Below are positions 36,483 through 46,697 of a DNA stretch of 64,000 nt, piece after piece (positions within the stretch are counted from its first letter, which is position 1; each line of letters starts with the position of its first letter). The stretch lies in NCBI RefSeq assembly GCF_015704895.1, contig NZ_JADQWB010000011.1, positions 113,975 through 177,974 on the forward strand. Reading direction: 5' to 3'. Source of the stretch: Agrobacterium leguminum. GTDB lineage: Bacteria; Pseudomonadota; Alphaproteobacteria; Rhizobiales; Rhizobiaceae. Below the pieces are notes generated by a model. The model searched no databases, was not told the origin of the DNA, and saw nothing but the letters and a program-made list of their open reading frames with translations. Position numbers and translations under genes: made by a program.

Positions 36483-37781
36483 TTATCCGTTCGCCTTTAT
36501 CCTTGCGGGCTGCTGCGCGGAAAGCGCGGCAGTGATGTCGGAAAGAGGCGGCAGATGTTCGAGCGGGCCAATTGCGGACAATGTCGGAACTGTATCGAAA
36601 AACAGTCGTCCCGCAAGATCGGTCAGGCGCGCGCGGGTGATGTCGCCAAGCCGCTCCATCATCTCCTCATTGGGGATGGGCCGGCCGTAAAGCATCATCT
36701 GCCGGGCCATCTGGCCGGCGCGGGCGGCCGGGCTTTCCTGGCCCATCAGCAATTGCGCGCGGATTTGCGCCCGGGCGCGGTCGATTTCTTCCTGATGGAT
36801 GGTCTGCGAGGACTTGCGAAGTTCCTCCAGAATGACGGGCACCAGTTCCGGCAGGTCGTTGCCGCCGGTGGCCGCATGCACACCGAAGATGCCTGTATCG
36901 GAAAAACCCCAGTGGAACGCATAGACGGAATAGCAGAGGCCGCGATATTCGCGCACCTCCTGGAACAGGCGGGAGGACATGCCGCCGCCCAGTATATTGG
37001 CGAGAATTTGCGAACAATAGAAATCGCGGGCGTGATAGGCCTTGCCCTCGAAGCCAAGGAGCACCTGCGCATCCATCAGGTCGCGGGTCTCGCGGATTTC
37101 CCCACCGGTATAGATAGCCTTTTCGAGAACCGGCGTGGCGATGGGCAATTGCGGCAGCGAGGCGAAACGTTCTTCCACCTGCTTCACGAAGCTCTCGTGA
37201 TCGACAGCGCCTGCCGCCACGACGAAGATGCGGTCCGTCGTGTAGTTGCGGGCGAGATAATGCCTGATCTGGCCGGTGGTGAAGGATTGAACGGTGTCCG
37301 GCGTGCCGAGGATCGGGCGGCCGATAGTCTGGTCGCGATAGGCGACACCGGAGAAATTGTCGAAGATCACGTCGTCGGGCGTATCGGTCGCCGCGCCGAT
37401 TTCCTGCAGGATGACGTTTTTCTCCCGCTCCAGCTCATCTTCGTCGAACAGCGATTCCGTCAGGATGTCGGCGAGGATATCGACGGCGAGGGGGACGTGG
37501 TCTTTCAGGACGCGGGCGTAGTAGGAGGTCGTTTCCGTCGATGTCGCGGCGTTGACTTCGCCGCCGACATTTTCGATTTCTTCGGCGATCTGCCGGGCGG
37601 TGCGGCGCGCCGTGCCCTTGAAAGCCATATGTTCGAGAAGATGGGCGATGCCGTGTTCGGCAGTCGTCTCGTTGCGGGAACCGGATTTGATCCACACCCC
37701 AAGAGCGACGCTTTCGAGATGCGGCATTTTTTCCGTCACAACGGTCAACCCGGACGAAAGCCGGGTCACATTTACTCTCAT
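36483..37781 (-). CDS. M16-family zinc peptidase (processing-protease type)
   Basis: A 432-residue member of the insulinase/mitochondrial processing peptidase family. The inverted zinc motif HLLEH is at 47-51, with the downstream Glu expected in the ENVGGEVNAATSTETTSYYAR region. The C-terminal half is the usual second, inactive-like module (GGGMSSRLFQEVREYRGLCYSVYAF). Bacterial homologues degrade short peptides; the partner or substrate is unknown. ATG at 37781 is chosen over a TTG at 37787. It is 21 bases after thrC, the usual rhizobial arrangement. Confidence 0.93.
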   Translation of the reverse strand: MRVNVTRLSSGLTVVTEKMPHLESVALGVWIKSGSRNETTAEHGIAHLLEHMAFKGTARRTARQIAEEIENVGGEVNAATSTETTSYYARVLKDHVPLAVDILADILTESLFDEDELEREKNVILQEIGAATDTPDDVIFDNFSGVAYRDQTIGRPILGTPDTVQSFTTGQIRHYLARNYTTDRIFVVAAGAVDHESFVKQVEERFASLPQLPIATPVLEKAIYTGGEIRETRDLMDAQVLLGFEGKAYHARDFYCSQILANILGGGMSSRLFQEVREYRGLCYSVYAFHWGFSDTGIFGVHAATGGNDLPELVPVILEELRKSSQTIHQEEIDRARAQIRAQLLMGQESPAARAGQMARQMMLYGRPIPNEEMMERLGDITRARLTDLAGRLFFDTVPTLSAIGPLEHLPPLSDITAALSAQQPARIKANG

Positions 37782-37802
37782 ACTCAACGTCTTTCCGCGT
37801 CT

Positions 37803-39200
37803 CTATTTGCCGGCGCGTGCGTGTTTGCCGATGAAGGTTTCCACGGCTTTGAGCTCCGCATCCAGAATGTCGAAACGCTCCTCCCGGTTCATAATGTCAG
37901 CTAACCATACTGGAAGCGCAGGCTCGATTGCGCAAGCGGATTTTACAGCGGCCGGGAATTTAGCCGGGTGAGCGGTCGACAGAACGACCATCGGGCTTGA
38001 CGCCTTTTCGTGCTTTTCCGCCACGAAAACGCCGGTCGCCGTATGCGGGTCGATCAGGTAGCCGGTTTTCTCAAGCGTGTCGCGGATCGTTGCCGCCACC
38101 TGCTTTTCGGTGGCGCGGCCGGCGCGGAAATCCTTCTTGATGAATTTCAGCGCATGCGGCGGAATTTCAAAGGATCCGGATTGCTTGAGGCCGTCCATCG
38201 ATGCCTTTACCGCAGCGGAATCACGGCCATAGGCTTCGAACAACAGGCGCTCGAAGTTGGACGAGATCTGGATGTCCATGGAGGGCGAGGTGGTGGGCTT
38301 GACGCCGCGCATCTCGTAGCGGCCGGTTTTCAGCGTGCGCGCCAGAATGTCGTTGTCATTGGTGGCGATGACGAGCTTGTCGATCGGCAGGCCCATCTTC
38401 TTGGCGACGTAACCGGCGAAGATATCGCCGAAATTGCCGGTCGGAACGGTGAAGGAAATCTTCCGGTCGGGACCGCCGAGCGAAAGCGACGCGGTGAAAT
38501 AATAGACCACCTGCGCCATGATGCGCGCCCAGTTGATGGAGTTGACGCCGGAAAGCTTCACGCCGTCGCGGAACTTCACGTCGTTGAACATCTCCTTCAC
38601 CAGCGTCTGGCAATCGTCGAAATTACCGTTGATCGCCAGCGCATGCACATTGGAAGCGGTCGAGGTCGTCATCTGGCGCTGCTGCACCGGAGAGACCTTG
38701 CCGTTCGGGAAGAGGATGAAGATGTCGGTGCGTTCGCGCCCGGCAAAGGCGTCGATGGCCGCGCCGCCGGTATCGCCCGAGGTGGCGCCGACGATGGTGG
38801 CGCGCTCGCCGCGTTCGGAAAGCGTATAGTCCATCAGCCGGGCGAGAAGCTGCATCGCCACGTCCTTGAAGGCGAGCGTGGTGCCGTGGAAAAGCTCGAG
38901 AACGAAGGTGTTCGGGCCGGTCTGCGTCAGCGGCACGACGGCAGGATGCCGGAAGGTCGCATAGGCGTCGTCGATCATCGCCTTGAACTTGTCTGCCGGA
39001 ATCTCGCCGCCGGTGAAACGGTAGAGAACCTCGAAGGCGACGTCCTGATAGGACTTGCCGCGCAGGTTGCGGATTTCCTTCTTCGACATGGAAGGCCATT
39101 TGCGCGGAACGTAAAGCCCGCCGTCACGGCCAAGGCCCGCCAGAAGCGCGTCGCAAAAACCAAGCGAAGGGGCCGCACCCCTGGTCGATACATATTCCAC
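37803..39200 (-). CDS. thrC: Threonine synthase
   Basis: It converts O-phosphohomoserine to threonine with PLP. The 465-residue protein starts MEYVSTRGAAPSLGFCDALL, a typical beginning for the long fungal/gram-negative type. It carries the PLP-lysine segment FHGTTLAFKDVAMQLL, then ATSGDTGGAAIDAF for the phosphate loop. Homoserine kinase is encoded elsewhere in the window (thrB, 26810-27778). It is the first gene of a minus-strand unit with the M16 peptidase, GNAT and GGDEF-EAL genes. Confidence 0.96.
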   Translation of the reverse strand: MEYVSTRGAAPSLGFCDALLAGLGRDGGLYVPRKWPSMSKKEIRNLRGKSYQDVAFEVLYRFTGGEIPADKFKAMIDDAYATFRHPAVVPLTQTGPNTFVLELFHGTTLAFKDVAMQLLARLMDYTLSERGERATIVGATSGDTGGAAIDAFAGRERTDIFILFPNGKVSPVQQRQMTTSTASNVHALAINGNFDDCQTLVKEMFNDVKFRDGVKLSGVNSINWARIMAQVVYYFTASLSLGGPDRKISFTVPTGNFGDIFAGYVAKKMGLPIDKLVIATNDNDILARTLKTGRYEMRGVKPTTSPSMDIQISSNFERLLFEAYGRDSAAVKASMDGLKQSGSFEIPPHALKFIKKDFRAGRATEKQVAATIRDTLEKTGYLIDPHTATGVFVAEKHEKASSPMVVLSTAHPAKFPAAVKSACAIEPALPVWLADIMNREERFDILDAELKAVETFIGKHARAGK

Positions 39201-39431
39201 GAGATAGTCCCTTATCCGTTACCGATGCGATCGGCGTCTTTGTCCGCAGCGTCTCACCGGAATGAGGCGATTGGCGAGCTAATGAAGGGCTTTTCTGAAA
39301 ATTCAAGCAAAACCGAACATGCCAATCGATTTTTTCCGGCGTCGCTGCTATAGACCATCGCCAACCTGGGTGAAAGGTCAATAAACAGCGTCTCCGGTTC
39401 TGTTCCGGGACAAGGGAGAGGATTTAGAAGA

Positions 39432-40004
39432 GTGTCAGGGAATTTCTTGCGTTTGTCCGCCGCGATGTCGCTTCTCGTCGTTGTTGCAGGATGCAATTCC
39501 TCCAACCCGTCGGACTCGCTTGCCGTCAACCCGCCGGCGGCGCAGGCCGCACCGACGGCTGCCGTGGTTCAGGCCAATTGCCCGGCCGTGACGGTTCTCG
39601 ATGCCAACGCCGTTCATCGCGTCTATGCCGGCGGCGCCAAGGACGATCCGCAGAAACTCGCCTATCAGGTCTCGCTGTCCGATACGACGCGTTCGTGCAC
39701 CGCCAATGAATCGACGCTTACCGTAAACGTGCTGGCCCAGGGCCGCCTCGTTCCCGGCCCGATGGCCAAGCCCGGCCGCGTGACCGTGCCGATCCGCGTG
39801 ACGGTGAAGGACGGCGACGGCGAGATCTACGGCGAAACCACCGCCTTCGCCATCGATGTTCCGGCAGGCGGGGCCGGCACGCAGTTCATCTTCAACAACG
39901 ACCACGTCGCCATCCCCAACGGACCGGGCGGCGCACCGAAGTCTGTCAGCGTCTTCATCGGCTTCGCGGAGCAGGGCGCAAAGGCCAAGACCAAGCGCCG
40001 GTGA
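39432..40004 (+). CDS. Predicted lipoprotein of unknown function
   Basis: A 190-residue exported protein with a lipobox VVVAGC (Cys about residue 21), then an Ala/Pro-rich linker and a beta-rich domain containing CPAVTVLDANAVHRVYAGGA, SCTANESTLTVNV and the hydrophobic IRVTVKDGDGEIY. The paired cysteines suggest one disulfide. Similar lipoproteins occur in rhizobia, but no function is known. The start is GTG at 39432 (SGNFLRLSAAMSLL); no ATG opens the signal peptide. It is divergent from thrC. Confidence 0.75.
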   Translation: MSGNFLRLSAAMSLLVVVAGCNSSNPSDSLAVNPPAAQAAPTAAVVQANCPAVTVLDANAVHRVYAGGAKDDPQKLAYQVSLSDTTRSCTANESTLTVNVLAQGRLVPGPMAKPGRVTVPIRVTVKDGDGEIYGETTAFAIDVPAGGAGTQFIFNNDHVAIPNGPGGAPKSVSVFIGFAEQGAKAKTKRR

Positions 40005-40022
40005 TTTGACGGGCTAGATGTC

Positions 40023-40055
40023 AAAAAACCGGAGGCTGCTTTTGCGGGCTCCGGT
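40023..40055 (-). terminator. Rho-independent terminator for the HAD gene (minus)
   Basis: Read on the minus strand, ACCGGAG and CTCCGGT form a 7-base stem followed by six T residues (A-run at 40023-40028 on the plus strand). It lies about 150 bases beyond the HAD gene stop, with a mosaic repeat between, and convergent to the lipoprotein gene. Confidence 0.6.
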
Positions 40056-40087
40056 CAGGTCGCGGACAAACAATTCCTCACGCGCGA

Positions 40088-40175
40088 CGTCATCCTCGGG
40101 CTTGTCCCGAGGATCCAAACACGTATCGTAAAATCAAACCGTTGCAGATGCTCGGGACAGGCCCGAGCATGACGA
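40088..40175. repeat. Short RIME-like repeat, family B (reduced copy)
   Basis: The left hairpin CATCCTCGGGCTTGTCCCGAGG and the right hairpin TGCTCGGGACAGGCCCGAGCA flank a short AT-richer spacer. It sits between the HAD stop codon and the terminator at 40023-40055, so it would be transcribed in the 3' untranslated region. Confidence 0.75.
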
Positions 40176-40201
40176 AGTGGCGTTTGTGACAAAGCCACAG
40201 A

Positions 40202-40891
40202 TTAAAAAGCGCCTTCCCACTCCGCCATCGCCGCAATCACGGCCGGCAAATCCTGCATGCGCGAGATCACCGTTTCGGCGCCCGCATCCGTCAGCCGGTC
40301 GGCATGGCTCGGATAGGTGTGGGATGCGCCGGTGAAGCCGATGACGCGCATGCCGGCGGCTCTTGCGCCATGGATGCCGTGCACGGAATCCTCGACCACG
40401 ACCACGCGGTCGGGGGAAACGCCGAACTGTGCCGCGCCGTGCAGGAAGATGTCGGGCTTCGGCTTCACGCGGTCGGCTCCAAGGTCCTTGGCGGAATAGA
40501 TATGCGGCGCGAAATAGGGCTTCAGGCCCACCTTCGTCAGCATCATGTCGAGCCGGTGGCTCGAGGAATTCGAGCAGATGCAACGCGGCGTGGTCAGGCG
40601 CGACAGAGCGAATTTGACGCCCTCGATGATCTTCACGTCGCGTTCCAGCCGCATGTCGAGCAGCTTTTCCGATTTGTCGAGCAGCGAGGCGGAGAGCGGA
40701 ATGCTGGCTTCGCTTTCCACCTGCAGAAGAATGTTCTTCCAGGTCATACCGGCGAAACGTTCGCCCATTTCCTCTACGGAGATCGGATATCCGGCTTCGG
40801 TCAAGAGGCGGGATTCCACCTGCGCCGCGATGATTTCGGAATCGACCAGAACGCCGTCACAGTCGAAAATAATGAGGTCGAAGCCGCTCAT
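40202..40891 (-). CDS. HAD-superfamily phosphatase (Gph/YieH-like)
   Basis: A 229-residue HAD hydrolase with nucleophile D10 and acid D12 (LIIFDCDGVLVDSE). The helical cap follows, then motif II ICSNSS, a motif III lysine region KPKPDIFLH, and motif IV VVVEDSVHGIHGARAAG. It resembles the phosphoglycolate/6-phosphogluconate phosphatase-like group; the substrate is undetermined. It is monocistronic on the minus strand, divergent from the GntR-type regulator. Confidence 0.88.
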   Translation of the reverse strand: MSGFDLIIFDCDGVLVDSEIIAAQVESRLLTEAGYPISVEEMGERFAGMTWKNILLQVESEASIPLSASLLDKSEKLLDMRLERDVKIIEGVKFALSRLTTPRCICSNSSSHRLDMMLTKVGLKPYFAPHIYSAKDLGADRVKPKPDIFLHGAAQFGVSPDRVVVVEDSVHGIHGARAAGMRVIGFTGASHTYPSHADRLTDAGAETVISRMQDLPAVIAAMAEWEGAF

Positions 40892-41113
40892 GGGCGCTCC
40901 CTGTATCGGATTTGGCTGGAAGAAAATGATGCCGGGCTTTTAGACCATGTCCGCGCCAAGCTCAACCGGCTCACCCGCAAAGGTCGGTCCCATCAGGCTC
41001 ATAGCTCGGTCGGCCCGTGTAAGCGACTGTGCCGCCTCGAATATTTGGTTTGGCGTTACTCTTTCGCGCAAAAACAGCTACACACGGCCGCGCCATATGC
41101 GTTATGGGATGTT

Positions 41114-41794
41114 ATGCCCAAGCCAGTGAAGAACACGCCCGAAGACACCATTGCCGCGCGCATCAGCCGCACGCTTGCCGACCGCATCGTTCGCGGCGAG
41201 CTGTCGCCGGGCGAAAGGTTGCGGCAGGATCACATCGCCGCCGAATTCGGCGCGTCGCATGTGCCGGTGCGCGAGGCATTCCGCCGGCTGGAAGCGCAGG
41301 GGCTTGCCGCCAGCATTCCGCGTCGGGGTGTCCGGGTGGCGGATTTCGGCCTTGACGATGTGCGCGAGGTGGCGGAAATGCGCGCCGCCCTTGAGGTTCT
41401 GGCGCTCCGCCACGCCATTCCCAACATGACGCCCGCCATTCTCGACCAGGCGGAGGCGGCGACGCTCGAAGGCGACAGCGCCGTCGATGTGCAGCATTGG
41501 GAGGAGGCCAACCGCCGCTTCCACCGCCTCATCACCGCGCCCTGCAACATGCCGCGCTTGATGGAGGCGATCGACGGGTTGCATGCGGCGAGCGCCCGCT
41601 TCCTGTTTTCCGCCTGGCGCGCCGGGTGGGAGCGCCGCACCGATACCGATCACCGCGCGATCATCGATGCGCTGCGCGGCGGCCGCGCCGAAGAGGCGGT
41701 GCGTATCCTCGACGGGCATGTGCAATGGATCGGCCGCAAGGCGATCCGCACCTCGTCCGGCTCGGTGCGCGACGCCTTCGCCATCGTTGGATAG
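41114..41794 (+). CDS. GntR-family transcriptional regulator (FCD type)
   Basis: A 226-residue regulator. The winged helix-turn-helix is at about 12-75 (RIVRGELSPGERLRQDHIAAEFGASHVPVREAFRRLEAQGL). An all-helical FCD effector domain follows, with the metal or ligand residues expected in EEANRRFHRLI and DTDHRAIIDAL. Effectors of this class are usually organic acids. ATG at 41114 gives MPKPVKNTPEDTIA; earlier in-frame codons run through non-coding sequence. The DUF1284 gene begins 9 bases downstream and is probably co-transcribed. Confidence 0.9.
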   Translation: MPKPVKNTPEDTIAARISRTLADRIVRGELSPGERLRQDHIAAEFGASHVPVREAFRRLEAQGLAASIPRRGVRVADFGLDDVREVAEMRAALEVLALRHAIPNMTPAILDQAEAATLEGDSAVDVQHWEEANRRFHRLITAPCNMPRLMEAIDGLHAASARFLFSAWRAGWERRTDTDHRAIIDALRGGRAEEAVRILDGHVQWIGRKAIRTSSGSVRDAFAIVG

Positions 41795-41803
41795 GGCGGG
41801 CCC

Positions 41804-42301
41804 GTGACCGTCCGCCTCCGGCCCCACCATCTTCTCTGTATGCTCACCTATGTGGGCAAGGGATATACGTCCGGTTTCGTCGAGAATTACGACCGCGTCG
41901 CCGCCCGCCTGAATGCCGGCGAGGAAGATATCGAGCTGGTGGATGGTCCGGACGATATTTGCGAGGGCCTGTTGTGTGAAAGCCATGCCCACTGTTTCAA
42001 CGAAGGCGTGGTGCAGCGAGATGAGACGGCCCGCCTTTCGGTGTCAGCGCTTTTGGGCGAGACACTGATCGCCGGCAAGAGGCTGCAGGCGACGCCCGAC
42101 TTTCTTGCGAAGATGCGTCTGGCTTTCGCCGCAGGCGAGATCAGGCCGGCCTGTCGAGGCTGTCAGTGGATAAGACTGTGCGACCGTATCGCGGCGTCAG
42201 GCTTCGCAGGTGTGAAAATCGGCGAACGTCCGGAGCCTCCGGCCGGGCGGCGGCCGAAGCCTACTCCGGCACATCCGTCTCGGTTCTCTCGGCGGCCTTG
42301 A
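41804..42301 (+). CDS. DUF1284 cysteine-rich protein
   Basis: A 165-residue protein of the DUF1284 family. It starts VRLRPHHLLCMLTYVGKGY and has conserved cysteines at LLC, DDICEGLLCE, HCF and the CRGCQWIRLC cluster. Such spacing suggests a metal or Fe-S site, but no activity is known. The start is GTG at 41804. It follows the GntR gene after 9 bases. Its final 41 bases overlap the end of the convergent exported-protein gene. Confidence 0.82.
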   Translation: MTVRLRPHHLLCMLTYVGKGYTSGFVENYDRVAARLNAGEEDIELVDGPDDICEGLLCESHAHCFNEGVVQRDETARLSVSALLGETLIAGKRLQATPDFLAKMRLAFAAGEIRPACRGCQWIRLCDRIAASGFAGVKIGERPEPPAGRRPKPTPAHPSRFSRRP

Positions 42302-43361
42302 CCGTCGCCTTGATCTCCTTCGGCTCGCGGCCGGATTTCTTGTCGTAGCTCACCTTCACCGAATATTCGCCGGGATGCAGGGTTTCCTGATGCTGCGTGC
42401 CGTAACGGCCGGAAATCTCTTTCTGCGTGCCCTGAAGATCCTTGGTGGTTTCAACGATATCGATCCGTTCCGCACCGGGCGCCTTGATGGCGAGAACGCC
42501 CGCATCGAGATCGAGGGTGATTTCGGTTCGTTTTCCGGCAGTCACGGTGAATGGTTGTTCCACCGTCACCTTGCCCAGACGCGCGCGCATGACGAAGTCG
42601 CCGGCGGGCATTTCCATGATCTTGCCGGTGCCGTAAATGCCGTTGATGGTCTCACGCGTGCCATCCAGCGTTTCCTTGGCCGACATCGCTTCGAAGCGGA
42701 TATCGTCCGTTTCCACCGCCCTACCGCCTTCCGCATAAACGGCCTTGGCGATCACCACGCCGCTTGGAATGACCAGCTCGTGGCTGATCTTCTCGCCCGC
42801 CTTGATGGCAAGCGTCTCCTCGGCCCGCGCCGGGCCGATGCTGCCGGTGAGGACGACGTCTCCCGCCGGCACGAAGACGGTATTCTGGCCATAGACGCTG
42901 TCCTTGAAGTCGCCCTTGGTGATTTCCGTCTTCGCCTGCGTTTCCACATCGCCGCCGGCGCTGCGTTTCGGCACGACGGTCAATTCCGCAGCATCAAAAT
43001 TCACCTTCGGCCTCGCGACGCTTCCGTCCTTCACCTCGAACGACACGTCGCGGGTCACATTGCCCAGCGCCGCCACCCCGACATATTTGCCCGCCGGCAG
43101 TTTCGCCTCGAAGGTGGCGTCATAGGAGCCGCCGGCATTGTCGTCGGTACGCCCGCCGGAGCGGTCTGCCTTGTAGAAATCCCACCGCACCCTGTCGCTG
43201 TTGCCGAGCGACGGGCCGCCATCGAACAGGACCGCATCGGTGACGACGTTATATTGCGGGGCCGGTTGCTGCGCCTGCGACGGCGCCGGCAGCGCCGTTG
43301 CGAAAAGTGCGGCGCAGACGACATTCATGGAAAAAGAAGCCATTTTCATCACGGACCCCAT
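42261..43361 (-). CDS. Exported protein built from four related beta-repeats
   Basis: A 366-residue exported protein of unknown function. The signal peptide ends near SQAQQ (about residue 31). The mature part consists of about four units of 80-90 residues, each with the motif (L/V/M/H)PAG or PGEY (LPAGKY 89, VPAGDV 165, MPAGDF 251, HPGEY 330) followed by a basic-turn strand. This layout resembles carboxypeptidase-regulatory-like beta-sandwiches that bind carbohydrate or peptidoglycan-related ligands. ATG at 43361 is used; ATG at 43349 is an alternative. Its C-terminal codons overlap DUF1284 on the other strand. Confidence 0.78.
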   Translation of the reverse strand: MGSVMKMASFSMNVVCAALFATALPAPSQAQQPAPQYNVVTDAVLFDGGPSLGNSDRVRWDFYKADRSGGRTDDNAGGSYDATFEAKLPAGKYVGVAALGNVTRDVSFEVKDGSVARPKVNFDAAELTVVPKRSAGGDVETQAKTEITKGDFKDSVYGQNTVFVPAGDVVLTGSIGPARAEETLAIKAGEKISHELVIPSGVVIAKAVYAEGGRAVETDDIRFEAMSAKETLDGTRETINGIYGTGKIMEMPAGDFVMRARLGKVTVEQPFTVTAGKRTEITLDLDAGVLAIKAPGAERIDIVETTKDLQGTQKEISGRYGTQHQETLHPGEYSVKVSYDKKSGREPKEIKATVKAAERTETDVPE

Positions 43362-43540
43362 TGCGGATTACCCCCTGCCATCATGGCTCTTCCCGCCGCG
43401 CCGATATGCGGGGACAGGAGAACCCGTTGTGCACAACGTTTTTGCCCGACTTCGGGTTCCCCCGCCGGCCGCCGCAAATCGCGCCTGCGGGCCGCGACAG
43501 CCATTTATTTCGCATTTTCCGTGACTTGTTCAGGCTTTGA

Positions 43541-43560
43541 TAACCATCTTCGGTAACCAT
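43541..43560. promoter_or_regulatory. Direct repeat in the ccrM upstream region
   Basis: TAACCAT occurs twice (43541-43547 and 43554-43560), 13 bases apart and 24 bases before the ccrM start. CtrA sites contain TTAA half-sites, and ccrM is CtrA-controlled in Caulobacter, but this spacing does not match the usual TTAA-N7-TTAA. It is listed as a candidate regulatory element only. Confidence 0.3.
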
Positions 43561-43562
43561 AA

Positions 43563-44744
<1,182 letters not shown>

Positions 44745-45176
44745 TCAAAGCCCAAAAGGCTTAGATGCAACGATCCACCGCCCGCCCTTGTCAGCCTATG
44801 TCTCCGTCCGGTTTAGTACCTTCAGTCCCGGATGGAGAACGACCAACGCCCGGCACCTCTGTGTCGGGCGTTGGTATTTTCGAGTATCCTATTTTAGCAA
44901 GACAAGTTTCGCGCAAGAGATCGGCAATACTGTCTCAAATCAGAGCAGTGGTTGTGAAAATCCGGTTCGGAAAAATCACAAAAACATTGCGTCCGATGCC
45001 GCTTGCGGCAGGACTGGCGCAGGCCGGAGACCGCCATTTCCGCCTGCGCCAATTTCTTTTCCCGATCTGTTTTGACAAACTTTGCCAAATTCTGCACCCG
45101 TATTCAGCGGCCTTCCGCCGATCCTACTGGTATCATCCGCAGGCATCGCGGTCGCAGGCTCAGTCCGGCCATGGCA
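44745..45176. other. Intergenic region between ccrM and the hydrolase gene
   Basis: No credible gene lies in this 432-base stretch. It carries the ccrM terminator at 44842-44879. The remainder is lower in GC around 44880-45000 and has no recognised repeat or RNA gene. It should include the end of the convergent alpha/beta hydrolase transcript. Confidence 0.45.
44842..44879 (+). terminator. Rho-independent terminator after ccrM
   Basis: ACCAACGCCCGGCAC pairs with GTGTCGGGCGTTGGT (15 base pairs with one G-U) around the loop CTCT, followed by ATTTT. It lies 97 bases after the ccrM stop. Confidence 0.75.
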
Positions 45177-45932
45177 TCAGTGAAACGTGGCGGTAGGGGC
45201 AAGTATTCTCGTCAGAAAACTTCGAAGGACCGGGGCAGTCTGTTCGCTTGGAATGCGATGCCCACATTCAAAAGTGTGAAGGGCAACAGATCGTTCGGCC
45301 TCCGAAAGTGCATCTGCAAATCTCTCTGCTTGATCCACCGGTGCGCGGTCATCGTATTTGCCGTGCAAAAGCAATGTTTCCGCACGGATTTTGTGTACAT
45401 GAAACAGGGCGGAGCGATCCAGGAAAGCTGCATTTGAAACGCCCGCCTCTTTCTCGATGGTCAATTGTAGCCCGCGTGAGCTGCTTTGGTAGGCTCCTTT
45501 GAGATCGTAGACGCCAGCCGATAGAATAATGGCGCGCAGACTTGGCATCCGGGCAGCAACCATTGCCGAAGCAACTGCCCCGCGACTGTTGCCGTAAAGA
45601 ATGATGCGTTCAGGATCGATTAAAGACTGTTCCTTGAGAAAACCCAGAGCGGCCATAATCGCTTGCTGTGTCTGCGGACCACAGAAATCCGTGGGGCCTT
45701 CGGATGCGCCGAATCCGGGCTGCGAAACCGCCGCCGCCGTCACGTTCAGGCGAGAGGAGAATCGGAGTAGCGTGCCGTTGTCGACCGCCTCCTTCGCACC
45801 CAGAAGAAGTCCGCCCTGATTGCCATGCACAAACAGTATCGCTCCCCTTGGTGCGCCTGTGGTTTGAACTTGGAAAAGTTCAACGGCTGCGCCATCGCCT
45901 CGATCAATGATGTGCCGCGTTAATGCCGACAT
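45177..45932 (-). CDS. Alpha/beta hydrolase
   Basis: A 251-residue serine hydrolase. The strand and oxyanion region is GAILFVHGNQGG, the nucleophile elbow is GNSRGAVAS, the acid region is LLLHGKYDDRAPV (Asp), and the catalytic His lies in FECGHRIPSE. All three catalytic residues appear present. The substrate is unknown; it resembles small esterase/dipeptidyl-peptidase-like proteins. ATG at 45932 is chosen, with GGGA upstream; ATG at 45938 and TTG at 45944 are also in frame. Neighbours give no functional hint. Confidence 0.82.
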   Translation of the reverse strand: MSALTRHIIDRGDGAAVELFQVQTTGAPRGAILFVHGNQGGLLLGAKEAVDNGTLLRFSSRLNVTAAAVSQPGFGASEGPTDFCGPQTQQAIMAALGFLKEQSLIDPERIILYGNSRGAVASAMVAARMPSLRAIILSAGVYDLKGAYQSSSRGLQLTIEKEAGVSNAAFLDRSALFHVHKIRAETLLLHGKYDDRAPVDQAERFADALSEAERSVALHTFECGHRIPSEQTAPVLRSFLTRILAPTATFH

Positions 45933-46003
45933 CGCCATTCCCAAGTTGAAACCGGTGGGTGAGGGGCCTACGAAGAGATGATATCCGCAGCCCCCTTCGT
46001 CTT

Positions 46004-46615
46004 CTATACCTCCACCCCATAAGCCAGCAAATCCTGCCGCAGCTTTTCCGCGTCGGTGAAGTGCACGGCCTGCCAGCCTGCTTTCTTCGCGCCTTCGACA
46101 TTCACAAGCGTATCGTCGATGAAGAGGCTGGCGGCCGGATTGAGGCCGAATTCCCTGGTATGCAGATCGTAGATCGCCACATCGGGCTTCAACAGCTTCA
46201 CATCGCCGGAAACGGTGACGCCGCGCGGCAAAGTGAGGAAGGGGAACATCTTCTGCGCCTCGCGAAACGTGTCGGAGGCGAAGTTGGTCAGCATCGTCAC
46301 GTCGTAGCCGCTGTCGATCAGGGCAACCATGATCGCGACGCTGTCATCATAGGAATGCGAGACCATCTCGTGCCAGAACTTGCGGAAGGAACGGATGTGC
46401 TCTTCCCGCTCCGGAAACTGCTCCACCAGCAGCGCTTCGGCATCTTCCCAGCGGCGTCCGCGATCCTGTTCGAGGTTCCAGTCATGGGTGCAGACGTTTT
46501 CGAAGAACCATTTGCGCTCGTCGGCATCGGGAATGAGGCGGCTATAGGGAATATGCGGATCGTAATGGATCAGCACCTTGCCGATGTCGAATACGATATG
46601 CTCAATCTTGGTCAT
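46004..46615 (-). CDS. HAD-superfamily hydrolase (YihX-like)
   Basis: A 203-residue HAD-IA type enzyme. Motif I is IVFDIGKVLIHYD: the first Asp is present, but the usual second Asp of DxD is replaced by Gly, as in YihX-type members. The cap is short and helical. Motif II is MLTNFAS, motif III KLLKPDVAIYD with its Lys, motif IV LFIDDTLVNVEGA. YihX homologues act on alpha-glucose 1-phosphate or similar; the substrate here is uncertain. It is monocistronic on the minus strand, adjacent to mutY. Confidence 0.85.
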   Translation of the reverse strand: MTKIEHIVFDIGKVLIHYDPHIPYSRLIPDADERKWFFENVCTHDWNLEQDRGRRWEDAEALLVEQFPEREEHIRSFRKFWHEMVSHSYDDSVAIMVALIDSGYDVTMLTNFASDTFREAQKMFPFLTLPRGVTVSGDVKLLKPDVAIYDLHTREFGLNPAASLFIDDTLVNVEGAKKAGWQAVHFTDAEKLRQDLLAYGVEV

Positions 46616-46697
46616 CGAAATTTCCTGCTTTCATCGAACATTAGCGCGTCTTTCAGACGCTCTAAATCTTTGAGTTGCGTATCGTTCCTATCGAAAA

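Noticed and set aside
40304..41113. An N-terminal extension of the GntR regulator of 270 codons
   Set aside because: That part is antisense to the HAD phosphatase gene; the family start is the ATG at 41114.
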